Source of the DNA: Azolla caroliniana
Taxonomy: Eukaryota; Polypodiophyta
Assembly: GCA_043228905.1 (NCBI GenBank)
Contig: JBHGNT010000010.1
Coordinates: 14,384,001 to 14,448,000 of the forward strand
Direction: 5' to 3'
DNA length: 64,000 nucleotides
Below the pieces are notes generated by a model that saw only the letters and a program-made list of their open reading frames with translations, was not told the origin of the DNA and made no database searches. The position numbers were made by a program, and so were the translations under genes. Shown in pieces: positions 25,270-39,849 of the stretch (positions within the stretch are counted from its first letter, which is position 1; each line of letters opens with the position of its first letter).

Positions 25270-26816
25270 TCACATGTTGGGTGCTTTTTATCGTAACGAT
25301 CATTGATTCGTAATAAATAATATTTATATATTGCGCAAACAAGGATCCGAACCAGCTAGACTACAATGGAATTCATTTAGTAAATGATTTAGTTAATGCA
25401 ATATTCCAGTGGTTCACTTCAAATATAGAAACATGGTGCAATGCTCATCGACAGTTGACCAATAGTCTGCGATCTATGCGTATTGCTTGAAATTGTATTG
25501 TGATATCCAAACTATAATTGTTGGTGTACTAATTTGTCGTACCAATGTTGACGACTAACCAAAACCAAATATACTGCTTCTTGTTGTCCCGAACAACATA
25601 ATGTTGTCCCTAACCAACTAGATTACAATGGCTCCTATCTTGTGTATAGATATATTGCAATCATAGATTAGTAACAAATAATATTTACATATTGCGCAAG
25701 CATCAACAAGAAACTGAGGATTACTCTCACACGCTCTCGTTTTTAACATTTAATCATTTCAAGGGGTTTTATCGATGCGACATTACATAATGATCTATGA
25801 TGTATCTAGTTTTCCCAATGCCTATTGTTGTACCCCGGAGTCTCGTGTACAAAACAAGGATCCGAACCAACTAGACTACAATAGAATTGATTTAGTGCAT
25901 GAATTAGTTAATATAATATTCTAGTGCTTTGCTTCAAATAAAGAACTATGACGCAATGTTGATCGAGAGTTCACCATTATTCTACAATCTATGCGTAGTT
26001 CGGGAAACTCTATGAGGTTATCCAAACTATAATTGTCGGTGTACTAATTTGTCGCAACCATGTTGACAAATAACCACGACTAAATATATTGTTTCTTCTT
26101 GTCCCGAACAACCTAATGTTTTGTCAAATTTCATTTGAAACCTCTCCTATTAATTGAATAATGGGATTAAGTTTGCAAGCATCCACAAAAAAACTGAGGA
26201 TTATTCTAACGCACTTTCATTTTTAACATTTAATAATGTCAAGGGCTTTTATCGATGCCACATTAACTCATGATATATGATAGACCTGCTTGTACCCGGG
26301 CGTCTCAGGTAAAAAGCAAGGATCCGGGGCAACTTGATTACAATGGAATTCATTTAGTAAATGAAATAGTGGATGTACCACTCTAGCCCTTTGTTACAAA
26401 TAAAGAAACATGGTGCAATGCTCATCGTACCAATGTCCATTATTCTGCAATCTATGCGTATTTTTTGAAATTGTATCCAGTTATCCAAACTATAATTGTT
26501 GGTGTACCAATTTGTCGTACCAATGTTGACGAATAACCACAGCCAAAGATGCTGCTTCTTGTTGTCCCGAACGACATAATGTTTTGTCCAATTTCATTTG
26601 AAACCTCTACCATGAATCGAATAATGGGATTAAGTTTAGAAATTGATGTTAGGAGAGAAAAATCAAACTAATGTTCGTCATCAATCCTTCAAACATAATA
26701 TTGATTATTTTGTTAATTGCACATTATCGTAACATCTACTTTAGGTCTTGAGTTTTTGAGTTGTCAAACAGTTAACACATGATATGCGTCCGAAATTTAA
26801 TATATGATATTGTCGT

Positions 26817-26889
26817 TTCCATTGCCGGGAGTTGAACCCGGGTCTCTCGGGTGAGAGCCGAGTATCCTAACCAACTAGACTACAATGGA
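26817..26889 (-). tRNA. trnE-CUC: tRNA-Glu (CTC), unit 14
   Basis: Identical gene. The unit carries T at 27019, ending the first 4-unit block. Confidence 0.94.
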
Positions 26890-28436
26890 TCACATGTTGG
26901 GTGCTTTTTATCGTAACGATCATTGATTCGTAATAAATAATATTTATATATTGCGCAAACAAGGATCCGAACCAGCTAGACTACAATGGAATTCATTTAG
27001 TAAATGATTTAGTTAATGTAATATTCCAGTGGTTCACTTCAAATATAGAAACATGGTGCAATGCTCATCGACAGTTGACCAATAGTCTGCGATCTATGCG
27101 TATTGCTTGAAATTGTATTGTGATATCCAAACTATAATTGTTGGTGTACTAATTTGTCGTACCAATGTTGACGACTAACCAAAACCAAATATACTGCTTC
27201 TTGTTGTCCCGAACAACATAATGTTGTCCCTAACCAACTAGATTACAATGGCTCCTATCTTGTGTATAGATATATTGCAATCATAGATTAGTAACAAATA
27301 ATATTTACATATTGCGCAAGCATCAACAAGAAACTGAGGATTACTCTCACACGCTCTCGTTTTTAACATTTAATCATTTCAAGGGGTTTTATCGATGCGA
27401 CATTACATAATGATCTATGATGTATCTAGTTTTCCCAATGCCTATTGTTGTACCCCGGAGTCTCGTGTACAAAACAAGGATCCGAACCAACTAGACTACA
27501 ATAGAATTGATTTAGTGCATGAATTAGTTAATATAATATTCTAGTGCTTTGCTTCAAATAAAGAACCATGACGCAATGTTGATCGAGAGTTCACCATTAT
27601 TCTACAATCTATGCGTAGTTCGGGAAACTCTATGAGGTTATCCAAACTATAATTGTCGGTGTACTAATTTGTCGCAACCATGTTGACAAATAACCACGAC
27701 TAAATATATTGTTTCTTCTTGTCCCGAACAACCTAATGTTTTGTCAAATTTCATTTGAAACCTCTCCTATTAATTGAATAATGGGATTAAGTTTGCAAGC
27801 ATCCACAAAAAAACTGAGGATTATTCTAACGCACTTTCATTTTTAACATTTAATAATGTCAAGGGCTTTTATCGATGCCACATTAACTCATGATATATGA
27901 TAGACCTGCTTGTACCCGGGCGTCTCAGGTAAAAAGCAAGGATCCGGGGCAACTTGATTACAATGGAATTCATTTAGTAAATGAAATAGTGGATGTACCA
28001 CTCTAGCCCTTTGTTACAAATAAAGAAACATGGTGCAATGCTCATCGTACCAATGTCCATTATTCTGCAATCTATGCGTATTTTTTGAAATTGTATCCAG
28101 TTATCCAAACTATAATTGTTGGTGTACCAATTTGTCGTACCAATGTTGACGAATAACCACAGCCAAAGATGCTGCTTCTTGTTGTCCCGAACGACATAAT
28201 GTTTTGTCCAATTTCATTTGAAACCTCTACCATGAATCGAATAATGGGATTAAGTTTAGAAATTGATGTTAGGAGAGAAAAATCAAACTAATGTTCGTCA
28301 TCAATCCTTCAAACATAATATTGATTATTTTGTTAATTGCACATTATCGTAACATCTACTTTAGGTCTTGAGTTTTTGAGTTGTCAAACAGTTAACACAT
28401 GATATGCGTCCGAAATTTAATATATGATATTGTCGT

Positions 28437-28509
28437 TTCCATTGCCGGGAGTTGAACCCGGGTCTCTCGGGTGAGAGCCGAGTATCCTAACCAACTAGAC
28501 TACAATGGA
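28437..28509 (-). tRNA. trnE-CUC: tRNA-Glu (CTC), unit 15
   Basis: Identical gene. First unit of the second 4-unit block (C at 28639). Confidence 0.94.
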
Positions 28510-30056
28510 TCACATGTTGGGTGCTTTTTATCGTAACGATCATTGATTCGTAATAAATAATATTTATATATTGCGCAAACAAGGATCCGAACCAGCTAGA
28601 CTACAATGGAATTCATTTAGTAAATGATTTAGTTAATGCAATATTCCAGTGGTTCACTTCAAATATAGAAACATGGTGCAATGCTCATCGACAGTTGACC
28701 AATAGTCTGCGATCTATGCGTATTGCTTGAAATTGTATTGTGATATCCAAACTATAATTGTTGGTGTACTAATTTGTCGTACCAATGTTGACGACTAACC
28801 AAAACCAAATATACTGCTTCTTGTTGTCCCGAACAACATAATGTTGTCCCTAACCAACTAGATTACAATGGCTCCTATCTTGTGTATAGATATATTGCAA
28901 TCATAGATTAGTAACAAATAATATTTACATATTGCGCAAGCATCAACAAGAAACTGAGGATTACTCTCACACGCTCTCGTTTTTAACATTTAATCATTTC
29001 AAGGGGTTTTATCGATGCGACATTACATAATGATCTATGATGTATCTAGTTTTCCCAATGCCTATTGTTGTACCCCGGAGTCTCGTGTACAAAACAAGGA
29101 TCCGAACCAACTAGACTACAATAGAATTGATTTAGTGCATGAATTAGTTAATATAATATTCTAGTGCTTTGCTTCAAATAAAGAACTATGACGCAATGTT
29201 GATCGAGAGTTCACCATTATTCTACAATCTATGCGTAGTTCGGGAAACTCTATGAGGTTATCCAAACTATAATTGTCGGTGTACTAATTTGTCGCAACCA
29301 TGTTGACAAATAACCACGACTAAATATATTGTTTCTTCTTGTCCCGAACAACCTAATGTTTTGTCAAATTTCATTTGAAACCTCTCCTATTAATTGAATA
29401 ATGGGATTAAGTTTGCAAGCATCCACAAAAAAACTGAGGATTATTCTAACGCACTTTCATTTTTAACATTTAATAATGTCAAGGGCTTTTATCGATGCCA
29501 CATTAACTCATGATATATGATAGACCTGCTTGTACCCGGGCGTCTCAGGTAAAAAGCAAGGATCCGGGGCAACTTGATTACAATGGAATTCATTTAGTAA
29601 ATGAAATAGTGGATGTACCACTCTAGCCCTTTGTTACAAATAAAGAAACATGGTGCAATGCTCATCGTACCAATGTCCATTATTCTGCAATCTATGCGTA
29701 TTTTTTGAAATTGTATCCAGTTATCCAAACTATAATTGTTGGTGTACCAATTTGTCGTACCAATGTTGACGAATAACCACAGCCAAAGATGCTGCTTCTT
29801 GTTGTCCCGAACGACATAATGTTTTGTCCAATTTCATTTGAAACCTCTACCATGAATCGAATAATGGGATTAAGTTTAGAAATTGATGTTAGGAGAGAAA
29901 AATCAAACTAATGTTCGTCATCAATCCTTCAAACATAATATTGATTATTTTGTTAATTGCACATTATCGTAACATCTACTTTAGGTCTTGAGTTTTTGAG
30001 TTGTCAAACAGTTAACACATGATATGCGTCCGAAATTTAATATATGATATTGTCGT

Positions 30057-30129
30057 TTCCATTGCCGGGAGTTGAACCCGGGTCTCTCGGGTGAGAGCCG
30101 AGTATCCTAACCAACTAGACTACAATGGA
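30057..30129 (-). tRNA. trnE-CUC: tRNA-Glu (CTC), unit 16
   Basis: Identical gene in the second 4-unit block. Confidence 0.94.
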
Positions 30130-31676
30130 TCACATGTTGGGTGCTTTTTATCGTAACGATCATTGATTCGTAATAAATAATATTTATATATTGCGCAAAC
30201 AAGGATCCGAACCAGCTAGACTACAATGGAATTCATTTAGTAAATGATTTAGTTAATGCAATATTCCAGTGGTTCACTTCAAATATAGAAACATGGTGCA
30301 ATGCTCATCGACAGTTGACCAATAGTCTGCGATCTATGCGTATTGCTTGAAATTGTATTGTGATATCCAAACTATAATTGTTGGTGTACTAATTTGTCGT
30401 ACCAATGTTGACGACTAACCAAAACCAAATATACTGCTTCTTGTTGTCCCGAACAACATAATGTTGTCCCTAACCAACTAGATTACAATGGCTCCTATCT
30501 TGTGTATAGATATATTGCAATCATAGATTAGTAACAAATAATATTTACATATTGCGCAAGCATCAACAAGAAACTGAGGATTACTCTCACACGCTCTCGT
30601 TTTTAACATTTAATCATTTCAAGGGGTTTTATCGATGCGACATTACATAATGATCTATGATGTATCTAGTTTTCCCAATGCCTATTGTTGTACCCCGGAG
30701 TCTCGTGTACAAAACAAGGATCCGAACCAACTAGACTACAATAGAATTGATTTAGTGCATGAATTAGTTAATATAATATTCTAGTGCTTTGCTTCAAATA
30801 AAGAACTATGACGCAATGTTGATCGAGAGTTCACCATTATTCTACAATCTATGCGTAGTTCGGGAAACTCTATGAGGTTATCCAAACTATAATTGTCGGT
30901 GTACTAATTTGTCGCAACCATGTTGACAAATAACCACGACTAAATATATTGTTTCTTCTTGTCCCGAACAACCTAATGTTTTGTCAAATTTCATTTGAAA
31001 CCTCTCCTATTAATTGAATAATGGGATTAAGTTTGCAAGCATCCACAAAAAAACTGAGGATTATTCTAACGCACTTTCATTTTTAACATTTAATAATGTC
31101 AAGGGCTTTTATCGATGCCACATTAACTCATGATATATGATAGACCTGCTTGTACCCGGGCGTCTCAGGTAAAAAGCAAGGATCCGGGGCAACTTGATTA
31201 CAATGGAATTCATTTAGTAAATGAAATAGTGGATGTACCACTCTAGCCCTTTGTTACAAATAAAGAAACATGGTGCAATGCTCATCGTACCAATGTCCAT
31301 TATTCTGCAATCTATGCGTATTTTTTGAAATTGTATCCAGTTATCCAAACTATAATTGTTGGTGTACCAATTTGTCGTACCAATGTTGACGAATAACCAC
31401 AGCCAAAGATGCTGCTTCTTGTTGTCCCGAACGACATAATGTTTTGTCCAATTTCATTTGAAACCTCTACCATGAATCGAATAATGGGATTAAGTTTAGA
31501 AATTGATGTTAGGAGAGAAAAATCAAACTAATGTTCGTCATCAATCCTTCAAACATAATATTGATTATTTTGTTAATTGCACATTATCGTAACATCTACT
31601 TTAGGTCTTGAGTTTTTGAGTTGTCAAACAGTTAACACATGATATGCGTCCGAAATTTAATATATGATATTGTCGT

Positions 31677-31749
31677 TTCCATTGCCGGGAGTTGAACCCG
31701 GGTCTCTCAGGTGAGAGCCGAGTATCCTAACCAACTAGACTACAATGGA
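31677..31749 (-). tRNA. trnE-CUC: tRNA-Glu (CTC), unit 17, variant with G-U anticodon-stem pair
   Basis: The only full copy that differs. Plus-strand 31709 is A instead of G, so nucleotide 41 of the tRNA is U and pairs G-U with G31 in the anticodon stem. Fold, anticodon and both promoter boxes are unaffected. The same base is found in the truncated terminal copy at 52117-52176. Confidence 0.92.
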
Positions 31750-33296
31750 TCACATGTTGGGTGCTTTTTATCGTAACGATCATTGATTCGTAATAAATAA
31801 TATTTATATATTGCGCAAACAAGGATCCGAACCAGCTAGACTACAATGGAATTCATTTAGTAAATGATTTAGTTAATGCAATATTCCAGTGGTTCACTTC
31901 AAATATAGAAACATGGTGCAATGCTCATCGACAGTTGACCAATAGTCTGCGATCTATGCGTATTGCTTGAAATTGTATTGTGATATCCAAACTATAATTG
32001 TTGGTGTACTAATTTGTCGTACCAATGTTGACGACTAACCAAAACCAAATATACTGCTTCTTGTTGTCCCGAACAACATAATGTTGTCCCTAACCAACTA
32101 GATTACAATGGCTCCTATCTTGTGTATAGATATATTGCAATCATAGATTAGTAACAAATAATATTTACATATTGCGCAAGCATCAACAAGAAACTGAGGA
32201 TTACTCTCACACGCTCTCGTTTTTAACATTTAATCATTTCAAGGGGTTTTATCGATGCGACATTACATAATGATCTATGATGTATCTAGTTTTCCCAATG
32301 CCTATTGTTGTACCCCGGAGTCTCGTGTACAAAACAAGGATCCGAACCAACTAGACTACAATAGAATTGATTTAGTGCATGAATTAGTTAATATAATATT
32401 CTAGTGCTTTGCTTCAAATAAAGAACTATGACGCAATGTTGATCGAGAGTTCACCATTATTCTACAATCTATGCGTAGTTCGGGAAACTCTATGAGGTTA
32501 TCCAAACTATAATTGTCGGTGTACTAATTTGTCGCAACCATGTTGACAAATAACCACGACTAAATATATTGTTTCTTCTTGTCCCGAACAACCTAATGTT
32601 TTGTCAAATTTCATTTGAAACCTCTCCTATTAATTGAATAATGGGATTAAGTTTGCAAGCATCCACAAAAAAACTGAGGATTATTCTAACGCACTTTCAT
32701 TTTTAACATTTAATAATGTCAAGGGCTTTTATCGATGCCACATTAACTCATGATATATGATAGACCTGCTTGTACCCGGGCGTCTCAGGTAAAAAGCAAG
32801 GATCCGGGGCAACTTGATTACAATGGAATTCATTTAGTAAATGAAATAGTGGATGTACCACTCTAGCCCTTTGTTACAAATAAAGAAACATGGTGCAATG
32901 CTCATCGTACCAATGTCCATTATTCTGCAATCTATGCGTATTTTTTGAAATTGTATCCAGTTATCCAAACTATAATTGTTGGTGTACCAATTTGTCGTAC
33001 CAATGTTGACGAATAACCACAGCCAAAGATGCTGCTTCTTGTTGTCCCGAACGACATAATGTTTTGTCCAATTTCATTTGAAACCTCTACCATGAATCGA
33101 ATAATGGGATTAAGTTTAGAAATTGATGTTAGGAGAGAAAAATCAAACTAATGTTCGTCATCAATCCTTCAAACATAATATTGATTATTTTGTTAATTGC
33201 ACATTATCGTAACATCTACTTTAGGTCTTGAGTTTTTGAGTTGTCAAACAGTTAACACATGATATGCGTCCGAAATTTAATATATGATATTGTCGT

Positions 33297-33369
33297 TTCC
33301 ATTGCCGGGAGTTGAACCCGGGTCTCTCGGGTGAGAGCCGAGTATCCTAACCAACTAGACTACAATGGA
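33297..33369 (-). tRNA. trnE-CUC: tRNA-Glu (CTC), unit 18
   Basis: Identical gene. The unit carries T at 33499, ending the second 4-unit block. Confidence 0.94.
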
Positions 33370-34916
33370 TCACATGTTGGGTGCTTTTTATCGTAACGAT
33401 CATTGATTCGTAATAAATAATATTTATATATTGCGCAAACAAGGATCCGAACCAGCTAGACTACAATGGAATTCATTTAGTAAATGATTTAGTTAATGTA
33501 ATATTCCAGTGGTTCACTTCAAATATAGAAACATGGTGCAATGCTCATCGACAGTTGACCAATAGTCTGCGATCTATGCGTATTGCTTGAAATTGTATTG
33601 TGATATCCAAACTATAATTGTTGGTGTACTAATTTGTCGTACCAATGTTGACGACTAACCAAAACCAAATATACTGCTTCTTGTTGTCCCGAACAACATA
33701 ATGTTGTCCCTAACCAACTAGATTACAATGGCTCCTATCTTGTGTATAGATATATTGCAATCATAGATTAGTAACAAATAATATTTACATATTGCGCAAG
33801 CATCAACAAGAAACTGAGGATTACTCTCACACGCTCTCGTTTTTAACATTTAATCATTTCAAGGGGTTTTATCGATGCGACATTACATAATGATCTATGA
33901 TGTATCTAGTTTTCCCAATGCCTATTGTTGTACCCCGGAGTCTCGTGTACAAAACAAGGATCCGAACCAACTAGACTACAATAGAATTGATTTAGTGCAT
34001 GAATTAGTTAATATAATATTCTAGTGCTTTGCTTCAAATAAAGAACCATGACGCAATGTTGATCGAGAGTTCACCATTATTCTACAATCTATGCGTAGTT
34101 CGGGAAACTCTATGAGGTTATCCAAACTATAATTGTCGGTGTACTAATTTGTCGCAACCATGTTGACAAATAACCACGACTAAATATATTGTTTCTTCTT
34201 GTCCCGAACAACCTAATGTTTTGTCAAATTTCATTTGAAACCTCTCCTATTAATTGAATAATGGGATTAAGTTTGCAAGCATCCACAAAAAAACTGAGGA
34301 TTATTCTAACGCACTTTCATTTTTAACATTTAATAATGTCAAGGGCTTTTATCGATGCCACATTAACTCATGATATATGATAGACCTGCTTGTACCCGGG
34401 CGTCTCAGGTAAAAAGCAAGGATCCGGGGCAACTTGATTACAATGGAATTCATTTAGTAAATGAAATAGTGGATGTACCACTCTAGCCCTTTGTTACAAA
34501 TAAAGAAACATGGTGCAATGCTCATCGTACCAATGTCCATTATTCTGCAATCTATGCGTATTTTTTGAAATTGTATCCAGTTATCCAAACTATAATTGTT
34601 GGTGTACCAATTTGTCGTACCAATGTTGACGAATAACCACAGCCAAAGATGCTGCTTCTTGTTGTCCCGAACGACATAATGTTTTGTCCAATTTCATTTG
34701 AAACCTCTACCATGAATCGAATAATGGGATTAAGTTTAGAAATTGATGTTAGGAGAGAAAAATCAAACTAATGTTCGTCATCAATCCTTCAAACATAATA
34801 TTGATTATTTTGTTAATTGCACATTATCGTAACATCTACTTTAGGTCTTGAGTTTTTGAGTTGTCAAACAGTTAACACATGATATGCGTCCGAAATTTAA
34901 TATATGATATTGTCGT

Positions 34917-34989
34917 TTCCATTGCCGGGAGTTGAACCCGGGTCTCTCGGGTGAGAGCCGAGTATCCTAACCAACTAGACTACAATGGA
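34917..34989 (-). tRNA. trnE-CUC: tRNA-Glu (CTC), unit 19
   Basis: Identical gene; the unit is back to the T/C variant class. Confidence 0.94.
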
Positions 34990-36536
34990 TCACATGTTGG
35001 GTGCTTTTTATCGTAACGATCATTGATTCGTAATAAATAATATTTATATATTGCGCAAACAAGGATCCGAACCAGCTAGACTACAATGGAATTCATTTAG
35101 TAAATGATTTAGTTAATGTAATATTCCAGTGGTTCACTTCAAATATAGAAACATGGTGCAATGCTCATCGACAGTTGACCAATAGTCTGCGATCTATGCG
35201 TATTGCTTGAAATTGTATTGTGATATCCAAACTATAATTGTTGGTGTACTAATTTGTCGTACCAATGTTGACGACTAACCAAAACCAAATATACTGCTTC
35301 TTGTTGTCCCGAACAACATAATGTTGTCCCTAACCAACTAGATTACAATGGCTCCTATCTTGTGTATAGATATATTGCAATCATAGATTAGTAACAAATA
35401 ATATTTACATATTGCGCAAGCATCAACAAGAAACTGAGGATTACTCTCACACGCTCTCGTTTTTAACATTTAATCATTTCAAGGGGTTTTATCGATGCGA
35501 CATTACATAATGATCTATGATGTATCTAGTTTTCCCAATGCCTATTGTTGTACCCCGGAGTCTCGTGTACAAAACAAGGATCCGAACCAACTAGACTACA
35601 ATAGAATTGATTTAGTGCATGAATTAGTTAATATAATATTCTAGTGCTTTGCTTCAAATAAAGAACCATGACGCAATGTTGATCGAGAGTTCACCATTAT
35701 TCTACAATCTATGCGTAGTTCGGGAAACTCTATGAGGTTATCCAAACTATAATTGTCGGTGTACTAATTTGTCGCAACCATGTTGACAAATAACCACGAC
35801 TAAATATATTGTTTCTTCTTGTCCCGAACAACCTAATGTTTTGTCAAATTTCATTTGAAACCTCTCCTATTAATTGAATAATGGGATTAAGTTTGCAAGC
35901 ATCCACAAAAAAACTGAGGATTATTCTAACGCACTTTCATTTTTAACATTTAATAATGTCAAGGGCTTTTATCGATGCCACATTAACTCATGATATATGA
36001 TAGACCTGCTTGTACCCGGGCGTCTCAGGTAAAAAGCAAGGATCCGGGGCAACTTGATTACAATGGAATTCATTTAGTAAATGAAATAGTGGATGTACCA
36101 CTCTAGCCCTTTGTTACAAATAAAGAAACATGGTGCAATGCTCATCGTACCAATGTCCATTATTCTGCAATCTATGCGTATTTTTTGAAATTGTATCCAG
36201 TTATCCAAACTATAATTGTTGGTGTACCAATTTGTCGTACCAATGTTGACGAATAACCACAGCCAAAGATGCTGCTTCTTGTTGTCCCGAACGACATAAT
36301 GTTTTGTCCAATTTCATTTGAAACCTCTACCATGAATCGAATAATGGGATTAAGTTTAGAAATTGATGTTAGGAGAGAAAAATCAAACTAATGTTCGTCA
36401 TCAATCCTTCAAACATAATATTGATTATTTTGTTAATTGCACATTATCGTAACATCTACTTTAGGTCTTGAGTTTTTGAGTTGTCAAACAGTTAACACAT
36501 GATATGCGTCCGAAATTTAATATATGATATTGTCGT

Positions 36537-36609
36537 TTCCATTGCCGGGAGTTGAACCCGGGTCTCTCGGGTGAGAGCCGAGTATCCTAACCAACTAGAC
36601 TACAATGGA
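36537..36609 (-). tRNA. trnE-CUC: tRNA-Glu (CTC), unit 20
   Basis: Identical gene. The same unit holds the anomalous adaptor-like block at 36865-36890. Confidence 0.94.
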
Positions 36610-36864
36610 TCACATGTTGGGTGCTTTTTATCGTAACGATCATTGATTCGTAATAAATAATATTTATATATTGCGCAAACAAGGATCCGAACCAGCTAGA
36701 CTACAATGGAATTCATTTAGTAAATGATTTAGTTAATGTAATATTCCAGTGGTTCACTTCAAATATAGAAACATGGTGCAATGCTCATCGACAGTTGACC
36801 AATAGTCTGCGATCTATGCGTATTGCTTGAAATTGTATTGTGATATCCAAACTATAATTGTTGG

Positions 36865-36890
36865 AGTACTCTGCGTTGATTACACTGCTT
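36865..36890. other. 26-base foreign block in unit 20 (adaptor-like)
   Basis: All other full units read GTGTACTAATTTGTCGTACC and onward here. Unit 20 reads AGTACTCTGCGTTGATTACA and onward for the same total length, then returns to consensus. From memory the block is close to the reverse complement of the SMART/template-switch oligo family, with about two mismatches in 25. No other unit has an intermediate. It is more likely an assembly or polishing artefact than biology. Confidence 0.6.
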
Positions 36891-38156
36891 ACGACTAACC
36901 AAAACCAAATATACTGCTTCTTGTTGTCCCGAACAACATAATGTTGTCCCTAACCAACTAGATTACAATGGCTCCTATCTTGTGTATAGATATATTGCAA
37001 TCATAGATTAGTAACAAATAATATTTACATATTGCGCAAGCATCAACAAGAAACTGAGGATTACTCTCACACGCTCTCGTTTTTAACATTTAATCATTTC
37101 AAGGGGTTTTATCGATGCGACATTACATAATGATCTATGATGTATCTAGTTTTCCCAATGCCTATTGTTGTACCCCGGAGTCTCGTGTACAAAACAAGGA
37201 TCCGAACCAACTAGACTACAATAGAATTGATTTAGTGCATGAATTAGTTAATATAATATTCTAGTGCTTTGCTTCAAATAAAGAACCATGACGCAATGTT
37301 GATCGAGAGTTCACCATTATTCTACAATCTATGCGTAGTTCGGGAAACTCTATGAGGTTATCCAAACTATAATTGTCGGTGTACTAATTTGTCGCAACCA
37401 TGTTGACAAATAACCACGACTAAATATATTGTTTCTTCTTGTCCCGAACAACCTAATGTTTTGTCAAATTTCATTTGAAACCTCTCCTATTAATTGAATA
37501 ATGGGATTAAGTTTGCAAGCATCCACAAAAAAACTGAGGATTATTCTAACGCACTTTCATTTTTAACATTTAATAATGTCAAGGGCTTTTATCGATGCCA
37601 CATTAACTCATGATATATGATAGACCTGCTTGTACCCGGGCGTCTCAGGTAAAAAGCAAGGATCCGGGGCAACTTGATTACAATGGAATTCATTTAGTAA
37701 ATGAAATAGTGGATGTACCACTCTAGCCCTTTGTTACAAATAAAGAAACATGGTGCAATGCTCATCGTACCAATGTCCATTATTCTGCAATCTATGCGTA
37801 TTTTTTGAAATTGTATCCAGTTATCCAAACTATAATTGTTGGTGTACCAATTTGTCGTACCAATGTTGACGAATAACCACAGCCAAAGATGCTGCTTCTT
37901 GTTGTCCCGAACGACATAATGTTTTGTCCAATTTCATTTGAAACCTCTACCATGAATCGAATAATGGGATTAAGTTTAGAAATTGATGTTAGGAGAGAAA
38001 AATCAAACTAATGTTCGTCATCAATCCTTCAAACATAATATTGATTATTTTGTTAATTGCACATTATCGTAACATCTACTTTAGGTCTTGAGTTTTTGAG
38101 TTGTCAAACAGTTAACACATGATATGCGTCCGAAATTTAATATATGATATTGTCGT

Positions 38157-38229
38157 TTCCATTGCCGGGAGTTGAACCCGGGTCTCTCGGGTGAGAGCCG
38201 AGTATCCTAACCAACTAGACTACAATGGA
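38157..38229 (-). tRNA. trnE-CUC: tRNA-Glu (CTC), unit 21
   Basis: Identical gene; the unit belongs to the inner variant class. Confidence 0.94.
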
Positions 38230-39776
38230 TCACATGTTGGGTGCTTTTTATCGTAACGATCATTGATTCGTAATAAATAATATTTATATATTGCGCAAAC
38301 AAGGATCCGAACCAGCTAGACTACAATGGAATTCATTTAGTAAATGATTTAGTTAATGTAATATTCCAGTGGTTCACTTCAAATATAGAAACATGGTGCA
38401 ATGCTCATCGACAGTTGACCAATAGTCTGCGATCTATGCGTATTGCTTGAAATTGTATTGTGATATCCAAACTATAATTGTTGGTGTACTAATTTGTCGT
38501 ACCAATGTTGACGACTAACCAAAACCAAATATACTGCTTCTTGTTGTCCCGAACAACATAATGTTGTCCCTAACCAACTAGATTACAATGGCTCCTATCT
38601 TGTGTATAGATATATTGCAATCATAGATTAGTAACAAATAATATTTACATATTGCGCAAGCATCAACAAGAAACTGAGGATTACTCTCACACGCTCTCGT
38701 TTTTAACATTTAATCATTTCAAGGGGTTTTATCGATGCGACATTACATAATGATCTATGATGTATCTAGTTTTCCCAATGCCTATTGTTGTACCCCGGAG
38801 TCTCGTGTACAAAACAAGGATCCGAACCAACTAGACTACAATAGAATTGATTTAGTGCATGAATTAGTTAATATAATATTCTAGTGCTTTGCTTCAAATA
38901 AAGAACCATGACGCAATGTTGATCGAGAGTTCACCATTATTCTACAATCTATGCGTAGTTCGGGAAACTCTATGAGGTTATCCAAACTATAATTGTCGGT
39001 GTACTAATTTGTCGCAACCATGTTGACAAATAACCACGACTAAATATATTGTTTCTTCTTGTCCCGAACAACCTAATGTTTTGTCAAATTTCATTTGAAA
39101 CCTCTCCTATTAATTGAATAATGGGATTAAGTTTGCAAGCATCCACAAAAAAACTGAGGATTATTCTAACGCACTTTCATTTTTAACATTTAATAATGTC
39201 AAGGGCTTTTATCGATGCCACATTAACTCATGATATATGATAGACCTGCTTGTACCCGGGCGTCTCAGGTAAAAAGCAAGGATCCGGGGCAACTTGATTA
39301 CAATGGAATTCATTTAGTAAATGAAATAGTGGATGTACCACTCTAGCCCTTTGTTACAAATAAAGAAACATGGTGCAATGCTCATCGTACCAATGTCCAT
39401 TATTCTGCAATCTATGCGTATTTTTTGAAATTGTATCCAGTTATCCAAACTATAATTGTTGGTGTACCAATTTGTCGTACCAATGTTGACGAATAACCAC
39501 AGCCAAAGATGCTGCTTCTTGTTGTCCCGAACGACATAATGTTTTGTCCAATTTCATTTGAAACCTCTACCATGAATCGAATAATGGGATTAAGTTTAGA
39601 AATTGATGTTAGGAGAGAAAAATCAAACTAATGTTCGTCATCAATCCTTCAAACATAATATTGATTATTTTGTTAATTGCACATTATCGTAACATCTACT
39701 TTAGGTCTTGAGTTTTTGAGTTGTCAAACAGTTAACACATGATATGCGTCCGAAATTTAATATATGATATTGTCGT

Positions 39777-39849
39777 TTCCATTGCCGGGAGTTGAACCCG
39801 GGTCTCTCGGGTGAGAGCCGAGTATCCTAACCAACTAGACTACAATGGA
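39777..39849 (-). tRNA. trnE-CUC: tRNA-Glu (CTC), unit 22
   Basis: Identical gene. The unit's module C switches to the right-block variant AGTAATAAATA near 40250. Confidence 0.94.
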
